DNA of 23,938 nt from assembly GCA_019649035.1 (NCBI GenBank), contig BMAT01009467.1, positions 1 through 23,938 on the forward strand. Direction: 5' to 3'. This document shows positions 1 through 12,075 of the stretch, piece by piece. Position numbers and translations under genes: made by a program. Positions within the stretch are counted from its first letter, which is position 1. The number at the start of each line of letters is the position of its first letter. This DNA is from Elysia marginata. Taxonomy: Eukaryota > Mollusca > Gastropoda > Plakobranchidae. A model generated the notes under the pieces. It did not search any database. It saw only the letters and a list, made by a program, of their open reading frames with translations, and was not told where the DNA came from.

Positions 1-451
1 AGTATCGCAGCACGTTCAAGCATGAAACCTCGATGCGCCAGCCTCTCTCGGTGTGAATATCTTCACTTCAGCCATCGGTGAAATCCGAATCAAACTTCAC
101 AAGGTAAGCTCGTTTGATTCTCTAATTAAATGTATTGAGTGGGTCCTGCCGTCTTTGTGGTTTTTTACATTTAGAGACTTGTTGCTGTTGTGGATCGAAT
201 CAGCCTCTTGAATAATTAACAGTGCAGTCAGGTTACCAATGAGTTTAACAATTACTTTGATAAGGCTGTGCACGATTTATCCAAAACCAATCATTCTGCA
301 TTCTTATGTTGTAAAGTGTTTTCTGGAGATATTATCGAATAAATGCAAGCTTTTAATTTCTGTAACAATTCCAATTTATCAATCTCTTCTCTCTCTTTCT
401 GAAGTTACACATTAGTATCACTTTATGATAAATTCTGTTTTTCTGTACCAG
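1..451 (+). other. upstream intron / unassigned sequence
   Basis: All three plus-strand frames contain stops within the first 103 bases, and none gives the ZSWIM8 segment expected before exon 1 of the window. One frame is open from 26 to 103 and ends at a good donor (AAG|GTAAGC at 104) in phase 0, which would fit the phase of the next exon, but its peptide is not recognisable. A pyrimidine-rich tract (about 380-450) leads to the acceptor at 450-451. Most or all of this is probably intron. Confidence 0.5.
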
Positions 452-1750
452 ATTCTTATATGGTGGTTCATGACTAAAGTGCCATCAAGCAATAATGCAA
501 CAGCTGCCCACTGCAGAGGTTCTAACATTGGAATTGCTACTCAGAATGCAGCTTCCAGCCTTTGTGACGAGATGGTGACACTTTGGCGACTTGGAGCACT
601 GAATCCTAAGTTATCTCCATATCAACGGAAAGACATGCTCTCAAAATTTAGAGACTGGCACATAAGCACAATTGAAAAGGTTCGCAAGGCCCGAAGTAAT
701 ACCTCAAATCCGCCCAAAAAGGGAGAAGTAGAGACTTTCCCAGGATTCAAGCCTGCTGTGGAAGCTTGTGCTTTGACTTGGGAAAACTACCCTATCCCAG
801 GTGTAACATATTCTGAAAAAGATGGTTCTCGTTTCTTTTATCATTTTGGATCAAATAAACCTCACGACAGTGATGCAAAGAAGCCATCAAGAGTACAGCC
901 TGTCACCGTTTGCTCTGAAGATATCATCATCTCTGATAACCCAAACAGAGCCCTTAACCATGCTCAGAGGGTTCAGTATATGGCAGGGGCGGTGGGTGGT
1001 GGTCACAGCCGTGCGAGCGATGCACGTCAGCTGACCTCATCTCGCCGTGATTCAGGCCATGATGGAGCCATGAGCTCAGGTTCTGAAGGATTTTGTGAAC
1101 CTGAAAGAGGCTACCGGGACTCTGACTCAAGTGGTGACTCCAAGGGCATGTTCTCTAGGAGCAATTCTTTGGAAGAAGTGGAACCTTTTCAAGCTGGGGC
1201 GGCTGCTGCTTCCTCCAAATTAACTTCATCTAGTTTACCTCAAGACCTATCTCATATCATCTCAGGGACTTCAAAGTTGTCATTGTCTGGCAGGCGTGCA
1301 TCTTTGAGCAGTAATGTTTTTGACGAGGCCCTAAACATGGATTTAACCCCCAACATTAACCCTAAACAGGATCAGAGAGAGAATGTTTCTTCCCTCTTAA
1401 GAGCCTGCTCATTTCCACCCGAGTCACAGTCTGGGGCTTTCACTGCAACTCCAGCACTGTCTTGTTCATCATCTTCATCATCCTCAACCGCCACCTCTAG
1501 TCTGCAGGGTTTCAAGGAACCTCAACCTGAACAAGTTGACCTTCCTTTAAGTACCCAACCGCCTGCCCGAGCAAACCCACCTGAACCAAATGAAGCTCAA
1601 CAACAGCAAGCAGCAGGAGATGAATATCAAATTTATTTTTACGATACTAAAGCCAAACCTGTTGATAATGCAGAGAAAAAGAAGAAAGATAAAGCAGCAG
1701 AAGAGCCAAACATGTTTGCCGGGATAAGGACCCCAGAGAATATGCAGGAT
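452..1750 (+). CDS. ZSWIM8: ZSWIM8 visible exon 1
   Basis: 433 codons, phase 0 to 0. The acceptor is TGTACCAG| and the donor is GAT|GTAAGT. It starts with a WWF-containing segment matching the family's GWWY region, then the conserved MVTLWRLGALNP helix and the FPGFKPAVEAC ... YPIPGVTYS block (about residues 94-121). The remaining 300 residues are a poorly conserved Ser-rich, probably disordered linker that includes a run of about ten serines. It ends in the acidic/lysine-rich stretch before MFAGIRTPE, which matches the family's LFAGLKPLE. The upstream ATG at 425 lies before the acceptor and is not needed. Confidence 0.93.
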
Positions 1751-4700
1751 GTAAGTGTAAAAATTCATTTTAGCATAATTGTCACTTATAGGGTTAAAAC
1801 ATATTTAATAGCCCATTGAAATTTTGATCTGATGTTTTTGTCTGAGCATAGCATATAATATAAATACATCACTACTGTGTTTGCTTCTGAACAAAACAAT
1901 GTAATAATTGTAGTTAGGAAAAAAAATGAAATAAATATTCATGTATAGCACCGCCACAAAAGGAATCTAGCTGCAGAATTTTCTTATTTTGGGACACACT
2001 GTTCAAAAGGTCCTTTAAAGCTGTCTAAGGCTGTGAAAGAGTTATTTAAATATCTTGAATATGACCCAAGTTATTTTATATGAAAGAAAAGGGAATCGCT
2101 GACAATTATTCTTAAGAAGATAATAAAAGCGCATTTAAGGTGTAAAGTTTGAAAGGAATTTTAACAAATCCACTATTTGGAATATGTTATTTCCAGCCAT
2201 TATTTCAATGGTTGTAGGCCTATGATGTACATTTTAAAAGGCCAAGGTGAGTTTTCTTAGTCCAATTTGACTTTAAGACGACTCATTTTTTTGGTGCTGC
2301 TATTTAGATATATTCTGAACTTTGTAATCTTCAAACTGACATCCAAAGACTTTGCATGATTTTATCATGGTACACACCATTTCAGTAGGTGTACCAGGAA
2401 ATTTGTATGTCCTCAAATGGGCAAAAGCGTTGATTCTCCCTGCCTATGAGGGTTTGTTTACTTTTTACTTTTAATGGCACCATTCCAGGTACTTTTCTCT
2501 CGTGCTGAGGCTCTGCATGCTCACGGCCATACCAAAGAAGCCTGTAGGATCGCACAGAAGCTTGGGGAAGAAATGCTGGACAATCCTCCAGATCTTCTCT
2601 CTGAGTCAGCAAGTGCCCCAACGCCAAAATGTATGTGAAAAATAAAAACACCCCTCCAATAAATAAAGCATCAAATTTAGGGAAGATCAAGCATTGAGAG
2701 CATATTTGTGAAAGAAGAGAAGTTTTTTTTATCCATTTTATTTTTGTAAATATGAGCAGCCAATTTCTTGTAACAAAACATTCAAATACATTTGTGACTC
2801 AACACGGGAAAACCCAGCTAAAGAAGCTGGCTCCTATTTGAAGCTAGAGGCAATAATGTATGTCAAGGCAACTCTAAACAGCAATAATTTAATCTTTTTT
2901 GAAACTTTGTAAAACAAAAACTACTAAAGGTACATGCATTCTGTTTTTTGTCATATTGTTCCTTAAACTCTGCACTTTCTGGTGGTGTTAAATTTGCAGG
3001 TACTAAAATTTCCGTCTTTAGCTGGGTTTTCCCGTGTTGGGTCACATTTTTTAATAATGATAAAGTTTTCAACTCAGTTATGCAATTATATCCATGAATG
3101 AATACCTAGTTTAGGTTTGTAAAAAAATTTTAAAAATTTGTAGATTGAGTTGCTTTTTGTAATGCAATGATTTAAATACTTATACGTAATCAAGTCAATA
3201 CTATTTTATATGTGTTCAAAAAACGTTAGTTTTTGAAACAATGTTAAGCCATTTATTTATATTGAGGCAGTTCTTGATTTATGTTTTGTTCATCTTTTCC
3301 CTATACAGCCAAAAAGAAGAAAGCTCTAACTAACATCAGCATGTTAGCCAGTGCACTGTTGTCCAAAGCCACCTTTTTATGTAGTGTTCTATGTGAAGAT
3401 GAAGAATGTCATCACCTGGCTTTTAAAATTGGAATGTTTGGTATTGAGCTTGCCAGACCTCCAGCATCTAACAAAGCATTAGAGGTAGGGAGATTTAGAG
3501 TGTGACAAAGATGTTAAGAGATTAATACAAATAAGCACTGGAGCCAGAGGTTAAAATGAAAATCCAAATTTGAAAGATCGCAGAAACTTACTTCTCTTCT
3601 TTCAGCCAATGTGATGTAGATAGAAAAAAAATCGGTTTTGAAGTTGAAGTATTTGCTTTTGTGTTGAAAAATGAATCTTTATTTTTGTGTTGATAAAATT
3701 TTGCTGTTTTGAAAACGTAAAAATTAAAAAATAAAAAGGATTTTTTGTGAAGTGAACACTTAAAATTTTCTCTTGTGAGTTATACTTATTGAAAAAAAAA
3801 AAGGAAACAAGATGGATGGATTCCCACCCCTCATTCTGTTTATTTCTTTTACCCTAGTCTTAAAATTCAACTACTTCTGAATGAAAACAACATAATTAAA
3901 AAAACAGGAAAAAACAAAAACAAAACAGGATTGAATATCCTACTTGTGAGGAATTAGTGGTTACATTTCCAGTCATGTCTTCATTAATTTCTTCTTATTT
4001 TCTAATAGGTCAAATTGGCGCACCAAGAGTCTGAACTTCTACAGCTTTTGAAGAGAATCACCCTTAGCCCAAGGGAAATCGATGAGATCAAGTACAAAGC
4101 GGAGCACTTGAGGGATGGGAAACTAAGGTCTAGAGGAGGGGCTCTGTTGCCCCTTAGCCTGGCTTCCTTCATTTTTGATGTGCTTTGCGTACCCAGTAAG
4201 CTTGATGCTTCTTTACTTCTTTAGAATGTTAAACATGTACTCTGTTTCAAATTGTCTAAATTTCAGGTTTGCCTTGTATTGTGTTCTTATCTTTAGTTTA
4301 CATAACCTATGAAAGTCAAGTTAGGGCAGGCCAGATGTGATGAAATTAAGAAATAAGATTTTTACTGATCTATTTTTTTTTTATCAGAAAAAAGCATTTT
4401 ATTTTCATTTGTGGAGCTGGTCAAATTTAGTTTTGCAAACTTTTAACAATTTTACATCTCCTTTACTTTTTCAGCCAACATGATGTACACGACAGAGGAA
4501 AAACTGGGTTTTGAAGCAGCAGTGGTTGCCCTTGGTGAGAAGCAGTGATTTTTTTATTGAAACTCTGTGTCCTTTTTTATTTTACTTTTCAAAATTGTGC
4601 TTCAAAACAACAACAAAAAAGCACAAACAATAAGAAACAAGGGCCAACCCTTTTTTCAGTTTGAGAATGATACCAGTCATTTTCTTTGGATGGTCCCAAA

Positions 4701-7700
4701 AGACAACCAAAAAAAAAAGTGTTTGTCTTAGGTTTTGCTTAAATGGATTACTGCAATTCTTCATTTATTAACATTTTTTCAAAGATCTTATGAATAGTCC
4801 ACAAAAAGTTCCAAACAATGCCGTAAGACTGATTAAGAGAAAATATAAGTGCTCTTCGGCATCTTTTCAGTTGTGCCGATTGCACTGCCTTCCAGAAAAG
4901 AAAGGAATATGTACTTTTGTATTTAAAAGTGTGGAATTCAAAAGTCATGTTTATATTCAAAATATTTTTAAAGTATATAACCTTAAGAGATACCCAAAAT
5001 AAAGTGCAGACACTAGTCTTCTGATAAAGCCTAAAGTCTCCCGTAAAATTGGAGAAAGATCTTATCATCCCACAATCTGTGGAATTCTCTTCCCTTTCAT
5101 GTTAGAAAATCCAATCGTTTGGAGGGTTTTAAATTGTTTTAACGACATACTTTTGACCTTAAAAATTTATTGAATTTGCTCTGATTGCTGTAGGCATTTT
5201 GTCATAAATATTGTGCTATTGTGTTACAGTTAGTTTTTAATTTTTATCGTAAAAAGCCTAGAGCTTGCTCCCAGCACAGTTTGGTGATATAAAATTGTAA
5301 TTTATTATTATTATTATTATAAATTCATATAACTTGATATGAATCCTAAACTTATGCAAAACTTTGAACAAGAAACTTTGGCCTTTGATCCAGGAATGAA
5401 AGCAAATATTGCTGAAGCAGACCACCCACTCCTGTGCGAGAGTACAAGACGGCAGAAAGGGGAGATAGCCACAGCAATGCTCGTTCATTATAAGGATGAT
5501 CAAGTCAAGCTCAGCCTGGTCAGTGTGCTTGATATTATTGGGTGGTGCTAAAGTATCATCAAAACCAATTAATTTGAAAAACGAATTACAGGGTCATCCT
5601 TGTCATTTGAGATAAATCATAGAAAGATGAACGTTTGATCAACTGTCTCCATGTTTGTTTAACACTTCTACTCCCTCTGTGTACCAGGAAAAAAAAAATT
5701 CTGAAGTTACAAGATGATTAATCTTACCTTATCTTGTACTTACGTTATTATTATGAGGCTGCCCTAAAACCTCTCTTGTTTCTCTATTAAAGTATAATAT
5801 AAATGTCCAAAAACAGCAATGAAAGTTTTGTTTTGATTAAGAGTAGCTTTTACAGTTCTTACTATTTTGGATGAAGAGGAAGTTTTTAAAATGACAAAGT
5901 GATATTTTTGTAAGTTGTGTCATAAGATGAAAATCTAAAGTTAACATGCTTCAGTTTTGTACAGGCAAAATAAGGGCAAACTTTTTTCTTTGCATAAGTG
6001 TTGTGAAGATTAAAGAAAAAAATTGCTCACCTTCATTTATATGAAAGAAAGGTCATGATTATAATTTGAATGCTCTTTTACTACTTTCATTCTCCAGTAA
6101 AGAAAAAGAACAAGAGCCATGTTGTAGATCATGATTATAATTTGAATGCTCTCTTTTACTACTTTCATTCTCCAGTAAAGAAAAAGAACAAGAGCCATGG
6201 TGTTGAGACAATTTGAGAGCTCATTTTATAATATACAGATTTTAATGAACTAGACTTAGTTGGAATTATTATAACTTTTGGGAACCAGATTCAGTATAAT
6301 TTAGGCCATTTATTTTCAGTAGTGGTCTCTTCACTTCTCCTTTCCTTGTTACTTTCAGATAATGGACAAACTGTTAGACAAAGAAATGCACCAGCAATAC
6401 AAGGCTCCAAGCATGATCAACTATTTGTCAGGCCATAAGCTACCAGCTGCATCTGTCCACGGAGGACTGGGAGCTTCGACAAACTCCTCTTACCGCAGAG
6501 ATGGTGGAGGCAGCAGTGGGGGTGGCAGTGGAAATAGTTCTTCAACTCATAGATCTCAGGGATCAGAAAGGTCACTTGCAGGAGAGAGGGGATCCTCTGG
6601 AGCAGGCAATGCAGGTATTGTTATCGATCAATTCATCCTTTTGTTGTTGATCATAGCAAAGCATGTAAAGCAGTCTGACCGAGCCCCAAAGATGTTATCA
6701 AACACTGAAAGTTCAGTAGGAGTTTAAATAAAACACAAAAATTGTTCAATATCAAAGGATAATCACACAGAGTAAAAGATTTAAACCCAGTGCAATGTCT
6801 TGGCAGTCAAGTATATGGGCCCTGTGGATTTTTCACCAGCAGTTTATGCGCAGGACTTTTTGAACAATTTGATGAAAGGCCGTAACAAATTTTGTCAGCT
6901 TTTGTTATCCTAGGTTTTTTTGTTTGTGTTTGCTAGCTAACCTAGGGGTAATTGACTTGATCTTAAAGGTGTAAATATGACCGGCTTAACCTGACAAGCA
7001 CTTTTTATGTTGACCACATTGCTTTTTGGCACCAGAATTTTTTAACTTTTGAATGCTTTAGGTTAAGAAAAAAATAAGCTCTTGTACAATAGTTGGTAAC
7101 CATTGTCCCAATGAAACTTGATTGCTATCTTCAACTTTAACTGCCAAAGATCTTTACCTAGCTCAAACTAAAGTAATTGTCTCTTTATCTTGTTTTAAAA
7201 CTATCATAACTAGACTTTTTTATTTTCATTTTTTTCTTTCTTTGTTTTTTTTTGACTTAACAATATTTACAGAAGCATTGATAGGATTTTCTTTAATTGC
7301 AATGAATAGTAGAAAAAGTTTGATTGGGTTTTTTTCTTTTAAAAACAACTCCATGCTGTGCAGGAGCAGAGAGAAGTTCTTGGAGAGATGACAGAATGGA
7401 TTCTGGTGCAAGTACTGACAATACTCTCACCCCTATGGGAGCTTCTGCAAACTCTTTGGCAAATGGTGGAACAAGACCCAAAACTTTTTCAATGAGATAT
7501 ACAAGGTAAAGATTATTATTGACTCGAGCAAATCCGCATTCATTAAAGTTTCATTTTCTTTCTTTGATAGTTTTTTTTCCTCAAAATTTAACGAATCAAT
7601 AGAATAGTCATGACTGGTTGTCAGATTTCTTAATGGTGGCATGTTATAAAGTTTGCTGAATCAAATAAGATAGTGTTTTAATATGAACATAATTAGTTGC

Positions 7701-10700
7701 AGACCTCTTATCATCTGTTTGCTGGAGAAATAAAATTTTGTCTTTCTCTTATCTTAACTCTTTCATCGCCTCATATACGAGTTGGACCCAAACAAAATGG
7801 GACTAGTCTTATAAAATAAGAAGTTGTCAATTGAATCTCACCAAAGTTGATATACTGCTTAAAATACTCTGTGTTGATATTTTCAACAGTCTTGAAGTCA
7901 AGCTAAGGACATTTGGAAAACTTAAACAATTTTTTTTTTGGGGGGGAATACACACAAGACTCGATAAATGACTGATCTGCTGCCAAAAAGTTATCTGCAA
8001 GTGTCTTTAATAAGTTCAAGAAAAACAGAAAAAGCCCCACAGTGCTTGTTCTGGCGAATACAGAGGGGGCTTTAATACTTGGAGGTTATTTTTGTCAATG
8101 AATGTTTGGGTTATTTTTGATTCGTGGAAACGGAGGTTATCATGGGCTGATAATGAAGAATTTTGATTTCTTGTGTACTATTGCGAGGGCGACATGCCTT
8201 ATGAAAAGAAACAAATTTACAGAGATTCATTTTAATGCAAAACTCAATGATGATTGTTTTGTTATTCTAACATGTTTACAATGAACCGATGATGAAGAAT
8301 TCTGATGTCTTGTGTACCAGTGCGAGAGCGACCTGCCTTTTGAAAAGAAGCAAATTTACAGAGATCAATTTTAGTGTAAAACTCAATGATGACTGGTTAT
8401 TCTGTCTCATTTAAAAAAAAGGTAGATATAACCTTGTTTGTTAACTTGTTGCAGCCTAAAATTTTTTAGACTATCCTATTCATCAAAAGACAATATTTTA
8501 TAATACTTATTTACATGTACATAACGATATTAACATTTTTTTCTTCTTTTTGATAAATCAACCCACAGTGGAAGAGATACTGATAGTTCTGCAATGGAAG
8601 AAGAAGATGATTCTAAAGCTCTTGAGGCAAAGATCCGATGTTTGGGCATGAAGAAAAAACCGTCACAAGGTAAACATTGAGATTGCCAAGATAATAACGC
8701 TTTTCATACTATGTTAGCAAATAGGCACATCTTATTTTTTTATAGTTTTAAAATAATTGACATTTGGGTGTGAATGGCACCTCTCATTTACTTATACACT
8801 ATATGTTATTTCAATTTTGCACATTTGAAAAAAGAACTGGCTCAGCGCATTTTATTGTGTCTTTTTTCATAAGGTGGGCATAATCTTAGGAACACAGTGG
8901 TATTTGCTTGTCAAAATGGCATGTTTCTGATTATGCCATTCTGCCGGTTTAATGACACTTATCTTTAACATCCAGAAATGTTACGTTACCCAAAGAAAAA
9001 AAATGGCTTCCTTAGAAATAATTATATTTGTTGTTATTTCAGTGTTGTTGGCTGTTTGATTTGATAAAATTTGGTTTGAATGTATTTTCCCCCTTCTTTT
9101 ATGTTTTTGAAATAAGGTATGGCAAGCATTGACAGTAGTGCTCCCGAGACAACTTCTAGCGACAACTCACCAACACTTGTACGCAGAAACTTTGGCAAAC
9201 ACCAGGGCCCAGGCAGCGACAGTGGAAGCAGCGGTGAGAGTGATTCACTTGGCTCTAGCAGCAGTGGGGACAAAGGAGCAAGGGCTGCACCTAGAGACAA
9301 CGAGAGGTAATGCTTGTTTTTTTTCTTTTATTTTTAAACTTCTATGGATTTTCGATCATTATGCTTTGATTGAATTATAATGTCTTAAAACCAGTACGAT
9401 TGGGTTGGGTGTTTGATATTTGACTTTCAAAAAATGTCTTTTAAAAGTAGATTTATTCATCTTTTCCTCTGTAATGTGAAGCAATAGAATTTTTTATATT
9501 ATCTTTAAATAAAAAATATTCTTTTGATAATTTTATGCTGTTTTCAATGATTGCAAGTTCAGGAAATCGCATTGTTCGTAATGTTTTGAAATGTGAAATT
9601 TACAACGCTGACTCATTTACACTGGTTTGAAGACATTGTCAAGAATAACACTGATGATGTAATGGTACTAGAATAGTAATGGGGAAGGTGTTTCTTTGCT
9701 CCAGCAGTGGTGGCAACGAAGGAGCAAGAGCTGCACCAAGAGACAATGAAAGGTAGCACACTTTTTTAAAAAATAATAATACACCTCTACAGGAGGGGGA
9801 AAAGAGGGAGGGGGAGAGAAGGTTGATCCATCAAGCTTTGCAAGATGCTATGATGAAAAGCAGTGTTACCATCTGGCGAGCAACTTAGTTTGCAAATTTC
9901 ACAGTAATAAACTAAATTTTCCTTTACAACTTCTTTAAAAATGTCTGGACCTTTTTGTAAAAAATTGCAGATCCAGGTATCCATTTCTCATTCAATTAAT
10001 CTTTGTCAACTTTGAATTTGAAACATGCTAACTTTTTGTTGTTGCATATTTAATGCCAAAGGAAAAGCATTCTTAGTTAAATGCAAACAAGACATGCAAT
10101 TTTAGTTTACCTTATCATAAGTGAGTGTTGATTTTAGAAATTACAAAACAATATATATGACATCATATTTCTCTTTTAAGTATCAGGTGATAGTACCAAA
10201 CCCTTATTGATATTAAGATAATGTTGTAAATTTGAATTTTGGCAAGTGTAATAAGTGCTCAAAAGCAGGCTTTTAAAACCATTTCAGGTTAAAACAAAAA
10301 TGCTAGTTTCAGTTTGACTTTTGCCTGTGGTTTCATGAAGTGGATGAAGGAGCGTTGTTACTCCAAAAAATTTATTNNNNNNNNNNNNNNNNNNNNNNNN
10401 NNNNNNNNNNNNNNNNNNNNCATTCTTTTATCACAGTCCTCCAAGTCCGTGCATGGCCAGGATATTGTTGCCTCAAGGTATGATAGACTCTAGAGGTCAA
10501 GTTGGAGGCAAAAATATCAGGTAACTTACCACATGGTGGAATATTTTTTTTCTTGAAAGTAGTCTATGATTGGGTAATTATTGAAGGTTCCCTTACTATG
10601 CAGACAAAAAAAAATTTGGAAAGAGTCAAAATTGCTGGTTTTTTTAAAATCAACGATAGTGAAAGCAAAAGAGAATGTTTTTATTCAACATCATTTTTGT

Positions 10701-12031
10701 TTATCTAAAGCTGGAATTTTAGTTCTGATTTTACACGCACAGTAACGATAATTACCCAAATTAATGTAGTCTATCTTTAAGAACAAAAAGAAGGTTGTCA
10801 AACATATCTCTCAATATTTTTTTGATTATGTACTTTCATTAGTTCACTCTTACATTTTAACTTAAATCTGACAGGTACAAAGGACGGCAACGACATGTGC
10901 CCACTGTTCCAAATCAACCAAGTGAAGCAGCCTACCATTTCATGTTTGAATTAGCTAAAACAGTGCTTCAAAAAGCCGGAGGCTCGTCGTCCACATCTCT
11001 GTTCACTCAGCCAAGCAGCACAACCAGCCATACAGGCCCTCATCGCAATCTCCATCTTTGCGCCTTCCAGATTGGCCTTTATGCGCTGGGCCTAAGTAAC
11101 TGTGTCTCACCAAACTGGCTATCTAGGACCTATTCTTCCCATGTGTCATGGATAGCAGGTAAAGTTGTTTACTTAAAAACTCTGCTGGAAAACATCATAT
11201 GTGCGGAAATGTCAAAATCAGGTATTTTGTATGAGCGCAATAGAGTGAAAAGAGGCACATCTTTTTGCCCTACTTAGAGTTTTCAAGCCTGACCCATTCT
11301 TGCATTAACATAACTCTGAATGTATTGTATGAACAAAGTTTGAGGAAATTGTTGTTGGTTTTATGACTGTCCTGAAAAATTGTCCCTGGTTGACATACGA
11401 CAGTCTTCTTTAAAACGGTAGAGCTATTCATTTGATTATTTTAAATACTGCTAGCTGCGTCACTTTTCTTTCAATAGCTGCCCTATTTTCAGGCCAAAAT
11501 GGACTGGCTTGAAAAAAGATCAGCTTATGGTTATTCTTTTCTTTTTTTAAAAGAACTTTTAGAATCAGTTTATGTGATTCAAGTCAGTTTAATATTGATT
11601 GCAATATAATTTAAATATCATCTTTCTTCCTTATTCCAGGTCAGGCAACTGAGATTGGTAGTGCTGCTCTTCGTATGATCATAGACACCTGGGAGGGCCA
11701 CCTTACACCTCCTGAGGCTGCTTCACTGGCTGATCGCGCTTGTAGAGGTCGCGACCCTGCCATGGTCCGTGTAGCTGCTGAGTTGGCTTTGTCCTGCCTG
11801 CCACACGCCCATGCTTTGAACCCCACTGAGGTGCAACAGGCTCTTTATCAATGCAAACAGCAGAGCAGGGACATGCTTGAAAAAGCTTGCCTGGCTGTAG
11901 AGACTGCAGCTGAAGGGGGAGGAGTTTTCCCTGAGGTGAGCTGGAGAAGATATTCACACCTTTTTTTCAATAACACATTGTTGTATTTAACTTGGAAGAT
12001 TCATGGAAGAGCATTTAAATATCTTAAATGA

Positions 12032-12075
<44 letters not shown>

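Noticed and set aside
425..451. In-frame ATG at 425 as the start of the protein
   Set aside because: It lies before a good splice acceptor, and the family has several hundred more N-terminal residues, so the sequence is more likely intron read-through.
4748..5068. 106-codon minus-strand open frame in intron 5
   Set aside because: AT-rich composition, no domain, overlapped by another open frame on the plus strand; fits chance.
8102..8284. 60-codon open frame in intron 8
   Set aside because: It coincides with a diverged tandem repeat copy and shows no conserved protein feature.
10437..10477. Shorter version of the candidate exon using the donor at 10478 (CAAG|GTATGA)
   Set aside because: At 41 nt it would leave phase 1 and break the frame into exon 11; the 84-nt version keeps frame.
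11641..11957. Minus-strand open frames over exon 12
   Set aside because: The plus-strand frame is the conserved ZSWIM8 core, and the antisense peptides have no recognisable content.
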